From assembly GCF_004118285.1 (NCBI RefSeq), contig NZ_SDHY01000002.1:427257-491256 (forward strand): a stretch of 64,000 nt of DNA, given 5' to 3'. The stretch is from Aquirufa rosea (GTDB taxonomy: Bacteria; Bacteroidota; Bacteroidia; Cytophagales; Spirosomataceae). The stretch's first letter is position 1. Each line of letters begins with the position of its first letter. Under the pieces are notes generated by a model. The model saw nothing but the letters and a program-made list of their open reading frames with translations, was not told where the DNA came from and ran no database searches. Below are positions 53,467 through 62,890 of this stretch, piece after piece. The translations under genes and the position numbers were made by a program.

Positions 53467-53904
53467 ATGGCAAAAGAAATAGCTGGTTACGTTAAGCTTC
53501 AATGCAAAGGTGGCCAAGCCAATCCTTCACCGCCCATCGGTCCTGCATTAGGTTCCAAAGGATTAAATATCATGGAGTTCTGTAAGCAATTCAATGCTAG
53601 AACACAAGATAAAAACGGCGTAGTATTGCCGGTCCTAATTACTTATTACGCAGATAAATCGTTTGATTTCGTTGTAAAAACCCCTCCTGCACCCATTTTG
53701 TTATTGGAAGCAGCTAAGGTAAAATCAGGTTCGGCTCAACCAAACTTGAAAAAAGTGGGATCTGTTTCTTGGGATCAAGTGCGAGTTATCGCTGAAACTA
53801 AGATGCCAGATTTAAACTGTTTTACAATTGAAGCAGCAATGAGTATGATTGCTGGAACGGCCCGATCTATGGGTATTACTGTTTCTGGAGAGAAACCGTT
53901 CTGA
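53467..53904 (+). CDS. rplK: Ribosomal protein L11
   Basis: The 145-aa uL11 forms the stalk base and GTPase-associated centre with 23S rRNA. It is recognised by [32 protein letters not shown] and the C-terminal RNA-binding [10 protein letters not shown]. First gene of rplK-rplA-rplJ-rplL. Confidence 0.98.
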   Translation: MAKEIAGYVKLQCKGGQANPSPPIGPALGSKGLNIMEFCKQFNARTQDKNGVVLPVLITYYADKSFDFVVKTPPAPILLLEAAKVKSGSAQPNLKKVGSVSWDQVRVIAETKMPDLNCFTIEAAMSMIAGTARSMGITVSGEKPF

Positions 53905-53942
53905 TTGTAATAGTCAGAATTTAACATTTTAATAAAAAGGTA

Positions 53943-54641
53943 ATGGCAAAACTTACGAAGAAAAAAAAGGAAGCCCTTTCTAAATATGACGCGACGTTAG
54001 AGTATTCTCTAAACAAAGCAGCTGAAATTTTGAAAGAAATTTCTTATACAAAATTCGACGCCTCGGTGGACATTGATGTTCGCTTAGGAGTAGATCCCCG
54101 CAAAGCCGACCAAATGGTTCGTGGTGTGGTTGCCCTACCTCATGGAACAGGAAAAGACGTACGTGTTCTCGTATTGTGTACTCCTGATAAAGTAGAGGAA
54201 GCAAAAGCAGCCGGTGCTGATCATGTAGGATTAGATGATTATATTTCAAAAATCGAAGGAGGTTGGACCGATATCGATGTAATCATCACCATGCCTACTG
54301 TAATGGCCAAATTAGGTCGCTTGGGTCGTGTGTTAGGTCCACGTGGACTGATGCCTAATCCAAAGTCTGGTACAGTTACTTTGGAAGTAGGAAAAGCAGT
54401 AAATGAAGTAAAAGCTGGTAAAATCGACTTTAAAGTTGATAAAACTGGTATCATCCACACCTCCATTGGTAAGGTGTCATTTGATGCGAAGAAAATTGCT
54501 GAAAATGCGCAAGAAGTGATCAATACCTTGATCAAATTAAAGCCATCTTCTGCAAAAGGTACGTATGTTAAATCGATCAATATATCTTCTACTATGTCCC
54601 CGGGCATTGTTATTGATAAGGCGACAGTAACTGGATTGTAA
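53943..54641 (+). CDS. rplA: Ribosomal protein L1
   Basis: The 232-aa uL1 forms the mobile L1 stalk and is often the repressor of its own operon. Blocks [40 protein letters not shown] and the late SIGKVSF are intact. It is 38 nt after rplK and 2 nt before rplJ. Confidence 0.98.
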   Translation: MAKLTKKKKEALSKYDATLEYSLNKAAEILKEISYTKFDASVDIDVRLGVDPRKADQMVRGVVALPHGTGKDVRVLVLCTPDKVEEAKAAGADHVGLDDYISKIEGGWTDIDVIITMPTVMAKLGRLGRVLGPRGLMPNPKSGTVTLEVGKAVNEVKAGKIDFKVDKTGIIHTSIGKVSFDAKKIAENAQEVINTLIKLKPSSAKGTYVKSINISSTMSPGIVIDKATVTGL

Positions 54642-54643
54642 TC

Positions 54644-55177
54644 ATGACAAGAGAAGAAAAAAATCAGATTATTGATGAGTTAAGCGAAAAGTTCGCGGTA
54701 ACTCCGTACTTCTACATTGCAAGTACAGCCGGTTTAACAGTGGCTCAAGCTACAGAATTCCGTAGAATGTGCTTTTCAAGAGGTTTAGAATACAAAGTAT
54801 TCAAAAACACCTTGATCGCAAAAGCATTAGAAAAAACGGGAAATGACTATTCTGCATTCAACGAAGGTGTATTGAAAGGTATGTCTGGAATCATTTTCTC
54901 ACCTGAAAATGCTAAAGTTCCAGCTAAATTGATCAAGGACTTCCGTAAAGAAGCTGGAAAAGATAAAATTACATTCAAAGGCGCTTCTATTGAAGGTGGA
55001 TTGTACATTGGTGAAGACCAATTATCAGCACTCGAAAATATTAAGTCGAAAAACGAGATGATTGGAGAGGTTATTGGCCTATTGCAATCGCCTGCTAAAA
55101 ACGTTATCTCTGCTCTTACAAGTGGCGAGAAGAAATTAGCTGGTATCGTGAAAACTTTAGGAGAGCGTCCTGAATAA
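54644..55177 (+). CDS. rplJ: Ribosomal protein L10
   Basis: The 177-aa uL10 anchors L7/L12 dimers to the ribosome. The N-terminal domain (KNQIIDELSEKFAVTPYFYIASTAGLTVAQ, ...FRRMCFSRGLEYKVFKNTLIAKAL) and the helical C-terminal tail for L12 binding are present. It starts 2 nt after rplA, leaving no room for a separate L10 leader. Confidence 0.97.
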   Translation: MTREEKNQIIDELSEKFAVTPYFYIASTAGLTVAQATEFRRMCFSRGLEYKVFKNTLIAKALEKTGNDYSAFNEGVLKGMSGIIFSPENAKVPAKLIKDFRKEAGKDKITFKGASIEGGLYIGEDQLSALENIKSKNEMIGEVIGLLQSPAKNVISALTSGEKKLAGIVKTLGERPE

Positions 55178-55242
55178 TTACTAGATTTTACCGGGGACAA
55201 CCCCACAAAATAATTAATTCTTAACAATTAAATTTTCAAAAA

Positions 55243-55629
55243 ATGGCAGATTTAAAAGCGTTCGCTGAACAATTAGTGAACTTAACTGTAAAAGAAGTAA
55301 ATGAATTAGCTGCTATCCTTAAGGATGAGTACGGTATCGAGCCAGCTGCTGCTGGAGCAGTAGTAGTTGCAGGTCCTGCAGCTGGTGCTGGTGAAGGTGG
55401 TGATGCTCCTGCTGAGAAAACATCTTTCGATGTAATCTTGAAAGCTGCTGGTCCAAATAAATTAGCGATCGTTAAATTAGTTAAAGACTTAACTGGTTTA
55501 GGTTTGAAAGAGGCTAAAGATGTAGTAGATGCTGCACCGAAAGCTGTGAAAGAAGGGGTTTCTAAGGACGAAGCTGAAGGTTTGAAAAAATCTTTAGAAG
55601 AAGCTGGTGCTGAAGTTGAATTAAAATAA
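55243..55629 (+). CDS. rplL: Ribosomal protein L7/L12
   Basis: The 128-aa bL12 recruits translation factors. N-terminal dimer domain, Ala/Gly hinge (residues 36-52) and the C-terminal domain [35 protein letters not shown] are all present. A small GGGG/CCCC inverted repeat lies in the 65-nt gap after rplJ. A terminator, not rpoB, follows. Confidence 0.98.
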   Translation: MADLKAFAEQLVNLTVKEVNELAAILKDEYGIEPAAAGAVVVAGPAAGAGEGGDAPAEKTSFDVILKAAGPNKLAIVKLVKDLTGLGLKEAKDVVDAAPKAVKEGVSKDEAEGLKKSLEEAGAEVELK

Positions 55630-55650
55630 TTCACACACTGATTTTTGGAA

Positions 55651-55678
55651 AAAGGGAATGGCAACATTCCCTTTTTTT
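55651..55678 (+). terminator. Intrinsic terminator of rplKAJL
   Basis: AAAGGGAATG (55651-55660) and CATTCCCTTT around GCAA, then a T run, 21 nt after rplL. It ends the operon where rpoB usually begins. Confidence 0.93.
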
Positions 55679-55720
55679 TGCTTTATTTGAGTTTCCATTG
55701 CCTAATATCTCATTCTTCAC

Positions 55721-57571
55721 ATGCGTGATTTGATTCAATTACTTCCCGATGCCATAGCTAACCAGATTGCTGCCGGTGAAGTGGTACAAAGACCCGCTTC
55801 CGTCGTGAAAGAGCTAATGGAAAATGCCATAGATGCTCAAGCGACTTATATTCAACTCATCATCAAAGATGCGGGCAAAGGCATCATACAGGTTATTGAT
55901 AATGGCACAGGAATGTCGGAAGTAGACGCTCGAATGTGTTTTGAACGACATGCCACTTCCAAAATCAGAAAGGCCGAAGATTTATTTAGTATCAAAACTA
56001 TGGGATTCCGAGGAGAGGCCATGGCCTCTATTGCCTCTGTAGCTCAAGTGGAACTGAAAACCAAGAGAGAACAAGACGAATTAGGTACCTTAGTTAGGAT
56101 AGAAGCCTCAGTTCTAAAAACACAAGAAAATATCCAATGCCCTGTCGGAACTTCCATAACAGTAAAAAATCTATTTTATAATATCCCAGCCAGAAGGAAT
56201 TTCCTTAAATCAAACCCTGTGGAAATACGTCATATTTTAGACGAATTCCAACATATTGCCCTAGCACATCCTGAAATACGATTTTCTTTGGTACAAAATG
56301 ACCAACAAACCTATCAGCTAGCTTCGGAAAAATTGGGTAAAAGAATTGTCGACTTGTTTGGTAAATCCTATCGGGAGCAATTGGCAGCTTGCGAAGAGGA
56401 AACTTCTTATGTTAGTATCAAGGGATATGTCGGAAAACCAGAACACGCCAAAAAAACCAGAGGCGAGCAATTCTTCTTTGTTAATGATAGATATATTAAG
56501 AATGCTTACCTAAATCATGCAGTAATGAGCGCCTATGAGCGACTATTACCTGAGGGAGCATTCCCTTTCTATGTGCTCTTTTTAAGCATTGATCCTAGCC
56601 ATATTGATATCAATGTACATCCTACCAAAACTGAGATCAAATTCGACGACGAGAGAGCAATTTATGCCATAGTTCAGGCTGCAGTTAGAAAAACCTTAAG
56701 CATCAATAATTTAATTCCAGCCTTAGATTTCGACACTAATGTAAACTTCAATATCCCTGCCATTTCATCTGGCATGAATGATACTTCAAGTTCTAGAAAC
56801 TTCTCAAATCCAGGAAGCAATAGCACTCCAAGAAATGCACAAGATGCTTGGAAAAAACTCTATGAAGGTCTACAAGATAATATTCAGGCATTTGAAAAAC
56901 AGGCACCGTCTGTACATACGCCTATGTTTGAACGAGATCCAATAGGAGCCGAAACCATCATTCAAAGCAGAGCCAATCAACGAGAAAATACAGAATTCAA
57001 TTCTTCTAATTTTCAAGTAATACAGGTCCTTTATAAATATTTAGCCTTAAGCTGGTCCAATGGGCTAATCCTAATAGATCAAAAGAGAGCCTATCAGCGC
57101 ATCCTTTATGATCAGTTTATGGATCACTTACAGAAAAAAAATGGGGCTTCTCAACAATTATTATTCCCCAAAATACTTCATATCAATCCTGCAGATCAAT
57201 CCATCTTAGAAGAAATCAAGGAAGACTTAGCCTACCTTGGATTTCAACTGGATCTTGAAGATGGCATACATTATTCCGTCAAAGGGATTCCAGCTGGCCT
57301 AGGCGAAGAGGACGGTCAATCCATACTGGAAGGAATACTAGAGCAAGTGAAGCATGAATCAAGTGATTTAGCGAAACACCGGAACGAAAAAATAGCCCAA
57401 GTAATGGCTAATAGATCTGCAATCAGATATCAGCAAAAGAAATTAAGTACAGAAGAGATGAATGCATTGGTCGAACAACTCTTCGCCAGCAGTAATCCTA
57501 ATTTATCACCCAATGGAGAACGGATTAGTCGTGCTTTAAATACCCTCGAACTACTCGATCTATTACAATAG
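55721..57571 (+). CDS. mutL: DNA mismatch repair protein MutL, degenerate endonuclease motifs
   Basis: MutL (616 aa) links mismatch recognition to strand removal. The GHKL ATPase part is intact: VVKELMENAIDAQA, IDNGTGM, ATSKI, GFRGEAMASIASV. The C-terminal domain is full length, but the endonuclease consensus DQHAxxExxxxE reads DQKRAYQRILYD near residue 453. The expected ACR motif reads ANR near 566, and CPHGRP reads SPNGER near 600, so the metal-binding Cys, His and Glu residues are missing. Either this MutL does not nick DNA or the motif differs in this lineage. Confidence 0.95.
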   Translation: MRDLIQLLPDAIANQIAAGEVVQRPASVVKELMENAIDAQATYIQLIIKDAGKGIIQVIDNGTGMSEVDARMCFERHATSKIRKAEDLFSIKTMGFRGEAMASIASVAQVELKTKREQDELGTLVRIEASVLKTQENIQCPVGTSITVKNLFYNIPARRNFLKSNPVEIRHILDEFQHIALAHPEIRFSLVQNDQQTYQLASEKLGKRIVDLFGKSYREQLAACEEETSYVSIKGYVGKPEHAKKTRGEQFFFVNDRYIKNAYLNHAVMSAYERLLPEGAFPFYVLFLSIDPSHIDINVHPTKTEIKFDDERAIYAIVQAAVRKTLSINNLIPALDFDTNVNFNIPAISSGMNDTSSSRNFSNPGSNSTPRNAQDAWKKLYEGLQDNIQAFEKQAPSVHTPMFERDPIGAETIIQSRANQRENTEFNSSNFQVIQVLYKYLALSWSNGLILIDQKRAYQRILYDQFMDHLQKKNGASQQLLFPKILHINPADQSILEEIKEDLAYLGFQLDLEDGIHYSVKGIPAGLGEEDGQSILEGILEQVKHESSDLAKHRNEKIAQVMANRSAIRYQQKKLSTEEMNALVEQLFASSNPNLSPNGERISRALNTLELLDLLQ

Positions 57572-57572
57572 T

Positions 57573-58295
57573 CTACCTTTTATATTTTGGCTTCGATTTA
57601 AAATGTTTCTTGGCCATTTTTACTATGGCATAAATCATATTAGCTACTGTGGCAGGAACCATGGTTATTAAGCCCATTCCTTGCTTATAATTTGGATTCT
57701 GATTTAAAAAATCATTGATGTACTTATTTTTATGTCGGAGCGTCTCAAAGTTTAAGCTCGTCTCCTCCATCTTAAATGGGGTATTTCGAATGCGTTTATA
57801 ACGTTCTATTTCAAACAAATCGTAAATCTTATTGATAGTATCCGTTTGTGAGGAAATATTATTCTCGTAACGCAAGAAATTTTTGGTATACTCCCTTATC
57901 ACCGAATAAATTACTGGATTAATGGGATTGGAATAAAAAACAACCTTCTTGGATAAATTCTTCAATTTGATGAAAATCATCTCCCACAAGAAATCATGGT
58001 AAGGCATTTTAACAATATGTCGATAATTTCGCTCAACAGATAAAGTTAGTCGAATAATTACTAAATCTTCATGCGTTAAAATGGTAAAATAGCAAAAACC
58101 TACCATTCGATCTTTTACTTCAAAACTCCACACAAAAACTTCATCAGGGACTGGTTGACAAAAGGAACCTCCTAAGGCTTCCTCTAAACTAAGATTTGGA
58201 CCAATGGTATGAGTTAAAATTGTATAAATGCCTGAAAACAAGTCGGAATGAATATCAATATCATGCTTCTTGATGTGGTACTTGACGACCCTCAT
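57573..58295 (-). CDS. Conserved-looking unknown protein, possibly GNAT-like
   Basis: A 240-aa protein I cannot assign. Its first half (FVWSFEVKDRMVGFCYFTIL, LVIIRLTLSVERNYR, KKVVFYSNPINPVIYSVIREYT) has the strand-helix rhythm of GNAT acyltransferases, but the acetyl-CoA loop (Q/RxxGxG/A) is not clear. A Lys-rich C-terminal tail follows a short hydrophobic patch (LITMVPATVANMIYAIV). Convergent with mutL, with 1 nt between stops. Confidence 0.5.
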   Translation of the reverse strand: MRVVKYHIKKHDIDIHSDLFSGIYTILTHTIGPNLSLEEALGGSFCQPVPDEVFVWSFEVKDRMVGFCYFTILTHEDLVIIRLTLSVERNYRHIVKMPYHDFLWEMIFIKLKNLSKKVVFYSNPINPVIYSVIREYTKNFLRYENNISSQTDTINKIYDLFEIERYKRIRNTPFKMEETSLNFETLRHKNKYINDFLNQNPNYKQGMGLITMVPATVANMIYAIVKMAKKHFKSKPKYKR

Positions 58296-58423
58296 AGAAA
58301 ATTTTATATATGTAGAAAAGAGAAGAATAGTATTAAGCTATAAAGAAAGCTTAATTTTCTTAATTAATTATCCTTTGGGTATATAAGAGAGGGATAATTT
58401 ACCTTTGAATCAAAAGAAGATTA

Positions 58424-59224
58424 TTATTTTGCTAATTCTACGGCTCTATCACGAGCCGCAAAAATCCCTTTCTGAAGTCCATACCCCACTCCTTTTTCAG
58501 CAAAAGTCTTTAAGGCCGCTTCAGTAGTTCCACCTTTTGAGGCTACCGCCTGAATCAATTCATCTAACGATTTATCACTTGTTTGCATCAAATGATATGA
58601 ACCCAACATCGTTTGCTTTACAAGCAAAGCAGACATAGAAGGATCAAAGCCCATGGCCACACCAGCATCAATCATATTTTTAATGAGGTAGAAAAAATAG
58701 GCTGGTCCGCTACCGCTTAAACCAGTCACCGCATCCAGCAAACTTTCTTCTTCCAGAAAAACGGCTCTCCCCGTAGAATTGATTAAATTTTCTGCCAAAC
58801 GAATGTCAGAGAGACCCACTTCTGGGGCACAAGCAAATGCTGTCATTCCCATTCCCAACAAAGCCGGGGTATTGGGCATAGCCCGAATAATCAATGGATA
58901 GGCTAAGCTATCTTGCAATTTCTTAATAGGAATACCCGCCATGATGGAAAGCACCAATTGGCCAGGACGTAGAAAACGCTTCAATTCATCTGAAACCGAG
59001 GGATAATCTTGAGGTTTAACAGATAAAATCACCAGATTAACGAAAGATATTTTTTCTGAGATAGTATCTACCACTACACCAGCTTTTTGCTCTTGTAAGA
59101 TGTCTCCTCTTTCCTTGTTCTTTTCGATCAACAACAAATCTTCTTTCTTGACAAGATTATATTGAATGAATGAATTGGCAAAAGCCATTCCCATATTTCC
59201 ACATCCGATGATAGCAATTTTCAT
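58424..59224 (-). CDS. proC: Pyrroline-5-carboxylate reductase
   Basis: ProC (266 aa) makes proline. N-terminal nucleotide motif IAIIGCGNMGMAFANSF; LSIMAGIPIKKL; IRAMPNTPALLGMGMTAF; and the C-terminal signature DAVTGLSGSGPAYFFYLI ... VASKGGTTEAALK. It is the third gene of gatB-tlpA-like-proC, 3 nt after the thioredoxin-like gene. Confidence 0.97.
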   Translation of the reverse strand: MKIAIIGCGNMGMAFANSFIQYNLVKKEDLLLIEKNKERGDILQEQKAGVVVDTISEKISFVNLVILSVKPQDYPSVSDELKRFLRPGQLVLSIMAGIPIKKLQDSLAYPLIIRAMPNTPALLGMGMTAFACAPEVGLSDIRLAENLINSTGRAVFLEEESLLDAVTGLSGSGPAYFFYLIKNMIDAGVAMGFDPSMSALLVKQTMLGSYHLMQTSDKSLDELIQAVASKGGTTEAALKTFAEKGVGYGLQKGIFAARDRAVELAK

Positions 59225-59227
59225 GTG

Positions 59228-60340
59228 TTATTTACCTTTAAATAAGTCTTCTAAAAATTTATCTAAGCTAGCTCCTCTAAGTCCTTTGGCTAAAATTTTG
59301 CCCTCTCTATCCAACATAAATGTCATCGGAATAGCCGAAACTTGGTAGGCTTGTGCGGCCACCGAATTCCAATATTGTAAATCAGACACATGTTTCCATG
59401 TTAATTGATCCGTTTCAATCGCTTTGAGCCAGGCATTTTTATCTTGGTCTAAACTGACTCCGAAAATCTCAAAGCCTTTATCCTTAAATCGCGCATAGGT
59501 CTTAATGACATTAGGATTCTCCCGGCGACATGGACCACACCAGCTAGCCCAAAAATCAATGAGTACATATTTTCCTCGTAAAGAAGACAGGGCAACCGTT
59601 TCCCCTGTAGGTGAAGGAAGATTTATCTCGGGAGCCTCTGAACCCACGCTTACCCCCTTCAGTCGCTTCAAATTTTCCAAGAAAGGTTTAATTTGAGCAT
59701 GGTTTGGTCTTGCTGCCCTAAACTTATCAGCAATCATTTCCAAAGTAGCCATTTCACTTTCTACCGGTAAAAAATTGGTTGTCCACAAAGCCACTAAATT
59801 GGTGCCCATTTGCGGAATCAACGATTTAATTTGATTTAATGCAAGGTTTTGTGCTACCTCAAACTCCTTCTGAATCCTAGACTGTGTGGAGGGAGTCTTT
59901 TGAATTTCCGCATTCCATGCAATTACCTTTTTTTCAAGATTTCTGGAGATGGCCATGACTTGATTCATCATATTGATATTTACCGATTCCCCAGAAACGC
60001 TATAGGTGCCAGGTTTATCAGGTAAATTTACCCCATCTGCCTCAACTCGGACTTGTTCTTGACCTTCTAAAATGAGTAATACTTTTTGAGGATTAGCTAT
60101 ATCGTAAAAATTGACTAAATAAAAGCCTCCATCTTCCAATACCCTTCCTTTAAAAGTTACCTCTTGATTGGGATTGGGAATTTGAGAATCAATTTTTACG
60201 GGTTGTCCACGACCATTTAAGTATTCCAAATAAATTTTTCTTTGAGGCACCAATTGCTTTACCTTGACTTGAATCGTATATTCCTGTGCTTTCAACACAA
60301 AGGACAATAGCACAAATAAGAATAATGTTATACGCTTCAT
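59228..60340 (-). CDS. TlpA-like thiol-disulfide oxidoreductase with DUF4369-type N-terminus
   Basis: The 370-aa exported protein has a signal peptide (FLFVLLSFVLKAQ), a beta-rich DUF4369-like domain (residues 20-115), a helical linker and a thioredoxin/AhpC-TSA domain with WASWCGPCRRENP near residue 265 and a cis-Pro in SAIPMTFMLD. Such proteins are plentiful in Bacteroidota and act on periplasmic thiols; the substrate is unknown. It lies between gatB and proC with tight spacing. Confidence 0.9.
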   Translation of the reverse strand: MKRITLFLFVLLSFVLKAQEYTIQVKVKQLVPQRKIYLEYLNGRGQPVKIDSQIPNPNQEVTFKGRVLEDGGFYLVNFYDIANPQKVLLILEGQEQVRVEADGVNLPDKPGTYSVSGESVNINMMNQVMAISRNLEKKVIAWNAEIQKTPSTQSRIQKEFEVAQNLALNQIKSLIPQMGTNLVALWTTNFLPVESEMATLEMIADKFRAARPNHAQIKPFLENLKRLKGVSVGSEAPEINLPSPTGETVALSSLRGKYVLIDFWASWCGPCRRENPNVIKTYARFKDKGFEIFGVSLDQDKNAWLKAIETDQLTWKHVSDLQYWNSVAAQAYQVSAIPMTFMLDREGKILAKGLRGASLDKFLEDLFKGK

Positions 60341-60353
60341 AGAGTGTATGTAT

Positions 60354-61808
60354 TTATTTAGAAAGAGCTTCTTGCACTAATTGATTGACTAATTTTGGAT
60401 CTGCTTTACCTTTTGATCTTTTCATTACTTCTCCAATAAAAAGAGCAACAAGTCCTTTTTTCCCCTTATGATATTCATTTACCTTATCAGGGAATGCATT
60501 AATTACATCTTGAACGAATTGAACCAGCTCATCATTATCATTCGATAATCCCCAACCTTGTTCTTCGACCAATTGCTTCGGACTTTTACCGGTTTCTATC
60601 AAACATAAAGGGAATAGTTGGTGAGCCGCTAAATTATGCGTGATTATCCCTTGTTCAACCAAATCCACAATTTCAGCTAAATTTTGGGGACTTATTTCCA
60701 AATCCTGAATGTGCAAAAGACGCTCATTCAAATGAGATTTTACCGGACCCATCAACCAATTGGATACGGCTTTGTAGGATTTCGAATAGCTAGCAGTTTC
60801 CTTGAAGAACAAGGCCATTTCTTTGGTATCAGCCAAAAAATGGGCGTCATAGGTCGGTAATCCATATTGATCTATTAATTCTTGTTCTTGCTCCCAAGGA
60901 AGCAAAGGCATAGTCGCTTTGATCTCATTGATCCAATCTTGACTAATGTTCAAAGGTGCCAAATCGGGTTCCGGGAAATAGCGATAATCGTTCATGGTTT
61001 CCTTTACCCGCATGCTAGATGTTTTTCCCGTATGAGCGTCAAAGGTACGTGTTTCTTGTATGACACTTTCTCCTGCATCCAAAAGTCCCGCCTGTCGTAC
61101 ACATTCATACTCAATAGCCCGTTGAATATTTCGAATGGAATTCATATTCTTGATTTCCACTTTTGTCCCTAGCTGAGTAGTACCTTGCGGTCTTAAAGAA
61201 ATATTAACGTCCGCTCTAAGAGAACCCTCTTCCATGTTACCGTCACAAATACCTAAATAACGAACCAGTTTTCTGATCTCAGAAACCAAAGCAAAAGCTT
61301 CTTCCGAGGAATGCAAAGTAGGATCTGTTACCATTTCAATCAAAGCAGTACCCGCACGGTTATAGTCAATAAAGCTGTATGGATTGTCCCCTTCATGGAG
61401 GGATTTACCAGCATCTTCTTCCAAATGTATGTGATGAAAGGAAATATATTTTTCTTCTGATTTAAGTTTTACTTTGATTTGACCACCTTGACAAATGGGA
61501 GTTTTATCTTGGGTTATTTGATAGCCTTTTGGAAGGTCAGGATAGAAATAATTTTTCCTGTCAAAGTATTGCCAAGCACAAATTTGAGATCCCAACGCGA
61601 TTCCCATTTTAATGGCATACTCAACCGCTTTCTTATTCAAAAAAGGTAAGGTACCAGGGTGACCCAAACTGATGGGGGAAATTAATGTATTTGCTTCTCT
61701 CCCAAAACGGACAGCGTCGCTCGCAAATATTTTGGAGTCTGTTTGCAACTGGGCATGTATTTCAAGTCCGATTACTGGTTGATAAGTAGAAGATTGGAAT
61801 GTACTCAC
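60354..61808 (-). CDS. gatB: Aspartyl/glutamyl-tRNA amidotransferase subunit B (GTG start)
   Basis: GatB (484 aa) activates Glu-tRNA-Gln or Asp-tRNA-Asn for amidation. It has PVIGLEIHAQLQTDSKIF near the start, the signature YFDRKNYFYPDLPKGYQIT, and the VEIKNMNSIRNIQRAIEYE block. The C-terminal YqeY-like tRNA-binding domain ends in KADPKLVNQLVQEAL. The start codon is GTG; no ATG gives the expected N-terminus. gatA and gatC are not in the window. Confidence 0.95.
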   Translation of the reverse strand: MSTFQSSTYQPVIGLEIHAQLQTDSKIFASDAVRFGREANTLISPISLGHPGTLPFLNKKAVEYAIKMGIALGSQICAWQYFDRKNYFYPDLPKGYQITQDKTPICQGGQIKVKLKSEEKYISFHHIHLEEDAGKSLHEGDNPYSFIDYNRAGTALIEMVTDPTLHSSEEAFALVSEIRKLVRYLGICDGNMEEGSLRADVNISLRPQGTTQLGTKVEIKNMNSIRNIQRAIEYECVRQAGLLDAGESVIQETRTFDAHTGKTSSMRVKETMNDYRYFPEPDLAPLNISQDWINEIKATMPLLPWEQEQELIDQYGLPTYDAHFLADTKEMALFFKETASYSKSYKAVSNWLMGPVKSHLNERLLHIQDLEISPQNLAEIVDLVEQGIITHNLAAHQLFPLCLIETGKSPKQLVEEQGWGLSNDNDELVQFVQDVINAFPDKVNEYHKGKKGLVALFIGEVMKRSKGKADPKLVNQLVQEALSK

Positions 61809-61871
61809 AGATTTGAAAAATTAAATCATCAATAGTCTGTAAAGATACGAAAAAGGATAGGAATGCTAGGC

Positions 61872-62264
61872 TTAGGCTTTGATTTTACAAGTGCAGGCTA
61901 CTTTATGTTTGTAGTTGACCCAGTAACCTATCGAAATAAATAGCCCTAGTAACAGTCCAAATGCCCAATCTGTGGAATTTTTAGCCCAAGTAATTTCCAC
62001 CAGCTTCACAACAATGGCCAATCCCAAAAACATCATCGGAATAGGTTTACGATGTTTTCGATAATCTTGGAACAAGAGTACCGAGGCAAAAAGGAAACTA
62101 ACAGATACTAAAATCCACTCAAAAGTAGTAGTAAAAGCAAAGCTACTTGCGATATAGGGCGCAAAAAATAAAAATATGGGCAAGGTCATGCAATGAATAG
62201 CACAAGCTATAGAGAAGAATAATCCCATCTTTTCCACATTCATTAAATGACGATATTTTTTCAT
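61872..62264 (-). CDS. MerC-domain membrane protein
   Basis: The 130-aa protein has four transmembrane helices and the MerC pattern: MGLFFSIACAIHCMTLPIFLFF with Cys and His in helix one, and a C-terminal VACTCKIKA that could bind metal. MerC proteins carry mercuric ions in resistance operons, but the many Bacteroidota homologues outside mer operons are more likely linked to other metals. It is 19 nt downstream of the lipoprotein gene and shares its double-operator promoter. Confidence 0.85.
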   Translation of the reverse strand: MKKYRHLMNVEKMGLFFSIACAIHCMTLPIFLFFAPYIASSFAFTTTFEWILVSVSFLFASVLLFQDYRKHRKPIPMMFLGLAIVVKLVEITWAKNSTDWAFGLLLGLFISIGYWVNYKHKVACTCKIKA

Positions 62265-62283
62265 TATTTAAATATCTGTATAA

Positions 62284-62835
62284 TTATTTAACTTCTAGTT
62301 TAAATTCAAGATCTATATCTGTTGAGCCTAGATCTTCATCACCAGTTTTCGTTCTTTTACCATTGGCAGGGGGCTGATGCTTTAATATCACGTGTAATTT
62401 ACCAGAACCTTTACCTTGCGTTTTACCTGAGTTTTTTAAACCCAAAGGCAGGTTGTTTTTGTCTTTATCTTTCGCCTTAACTGAAAAAAGAGATGCGGGG
62501 GTAACTTTGAATACAAATAAATGAGCTTCAGCATCGTCCTCGATCTTCTTAGTAACATCCACACGAGTGGGCTTGGAATCATCATATACCTTAATATCCA
62601 TGTCATAACTTTCATTTGCTTCCAATAAAATGGATTCAAATTTATCTGGTGGAGTTAGAGAATTGGCATCAAGATCTTGAAAAGCAAATGTTTTAGTAAC
62701 ACCTTTAGAATTGGTAAAACCTAATTCTACCGTAGTAATTAACTCATTATCATCAGTAGGCTCCACCTCTTCCCCTTTTTTACAGGATAATAGAGAAATC
62801 ATCAAAACCAAGAAAAGAAAGAATGTGTATTTCAT
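62284..62835 (-). CDS. Lipoprotein of a metal-regulated-looking operon
   Basis: A 183-aa lipoprotein (lipobox SLLSCKKG; ATG 62835). It is beta-rich with an acidic N-terminus (EEVEPTDDNELITTVELGF) and the pattern YDMDIKVYDDSK, DAEAHLFVFKV, LHVILKHQPP and DIDLEFKLEV. I recall similar lipoproteins next to TonB receptors and MerC-like genes in this phylum, but no function is established. A start 21 codons earlier would read through the promoter and operators and is rejected. The promoter overlaps two 19-bp dyads. Confidence 0.75.
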   Translation of the reverse strand: MKYTFFLFLVLMISLLSCKKGEEVEPTDDNELITTVELGFTNSKGVTKTFAFQDLDANSLTPPDKFESILLEANESYDMDIKVYDDSKPTRVDVTKKIEDDAEAHLFVFKVTPASLFSVKAKDKDKNNLPLGLKNSGKTQGKGSGKLHVILKHQPPANGKRTKTGDEDLGSTDIDLEFKLEVK

Positions 62836-62844
62836 TATTATTAT

Positions 62845-62863
62845 TTTGCAATACTGTTGCAAA
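62845..62863. promoter_or_regulatory. Dyad operator 1 (19 bp)
   Basis: TTTGCAA, five bases, TTGCAAA. It overlaps the -7 element of the minus-strand promoter and resembles the second dyad 36 bp away. Size and symmetry suit a Fur-family repressor (Zur, Fur or PerR), which is an inference from context with the MerC-like protein. Confidence 0.6.
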
Positions 62864-62890
62864 TATAGTAAAAAAGAACTTATGCAACAA
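62860..62890 (-). promoter_or_regulatory. Promoter of the lipoprotein-MerC operon
   Basis: On the minus strand TTG (62890-62888) and TATATTTG (62867-62860), 20 nt apart. Both boxes lie inside or against the two dyads, so a bound repressor would block RNA polymerase. Confidence 0.65.

Noticed and set aside
55236..55667. 143-codon minus-strand frame opposite rplL, rich in Ala and Pro
   Set aside because: It is the complement of the Ala/Gly hinge of L7/L12, and it would also read through the rplL terminator.
61872..62264. Mercury-resistance operon
   Set aside because: No merA, merP, merT or MerR-type regulator is present; MerC-like proteins outside such operons are common in Bacteroidota.
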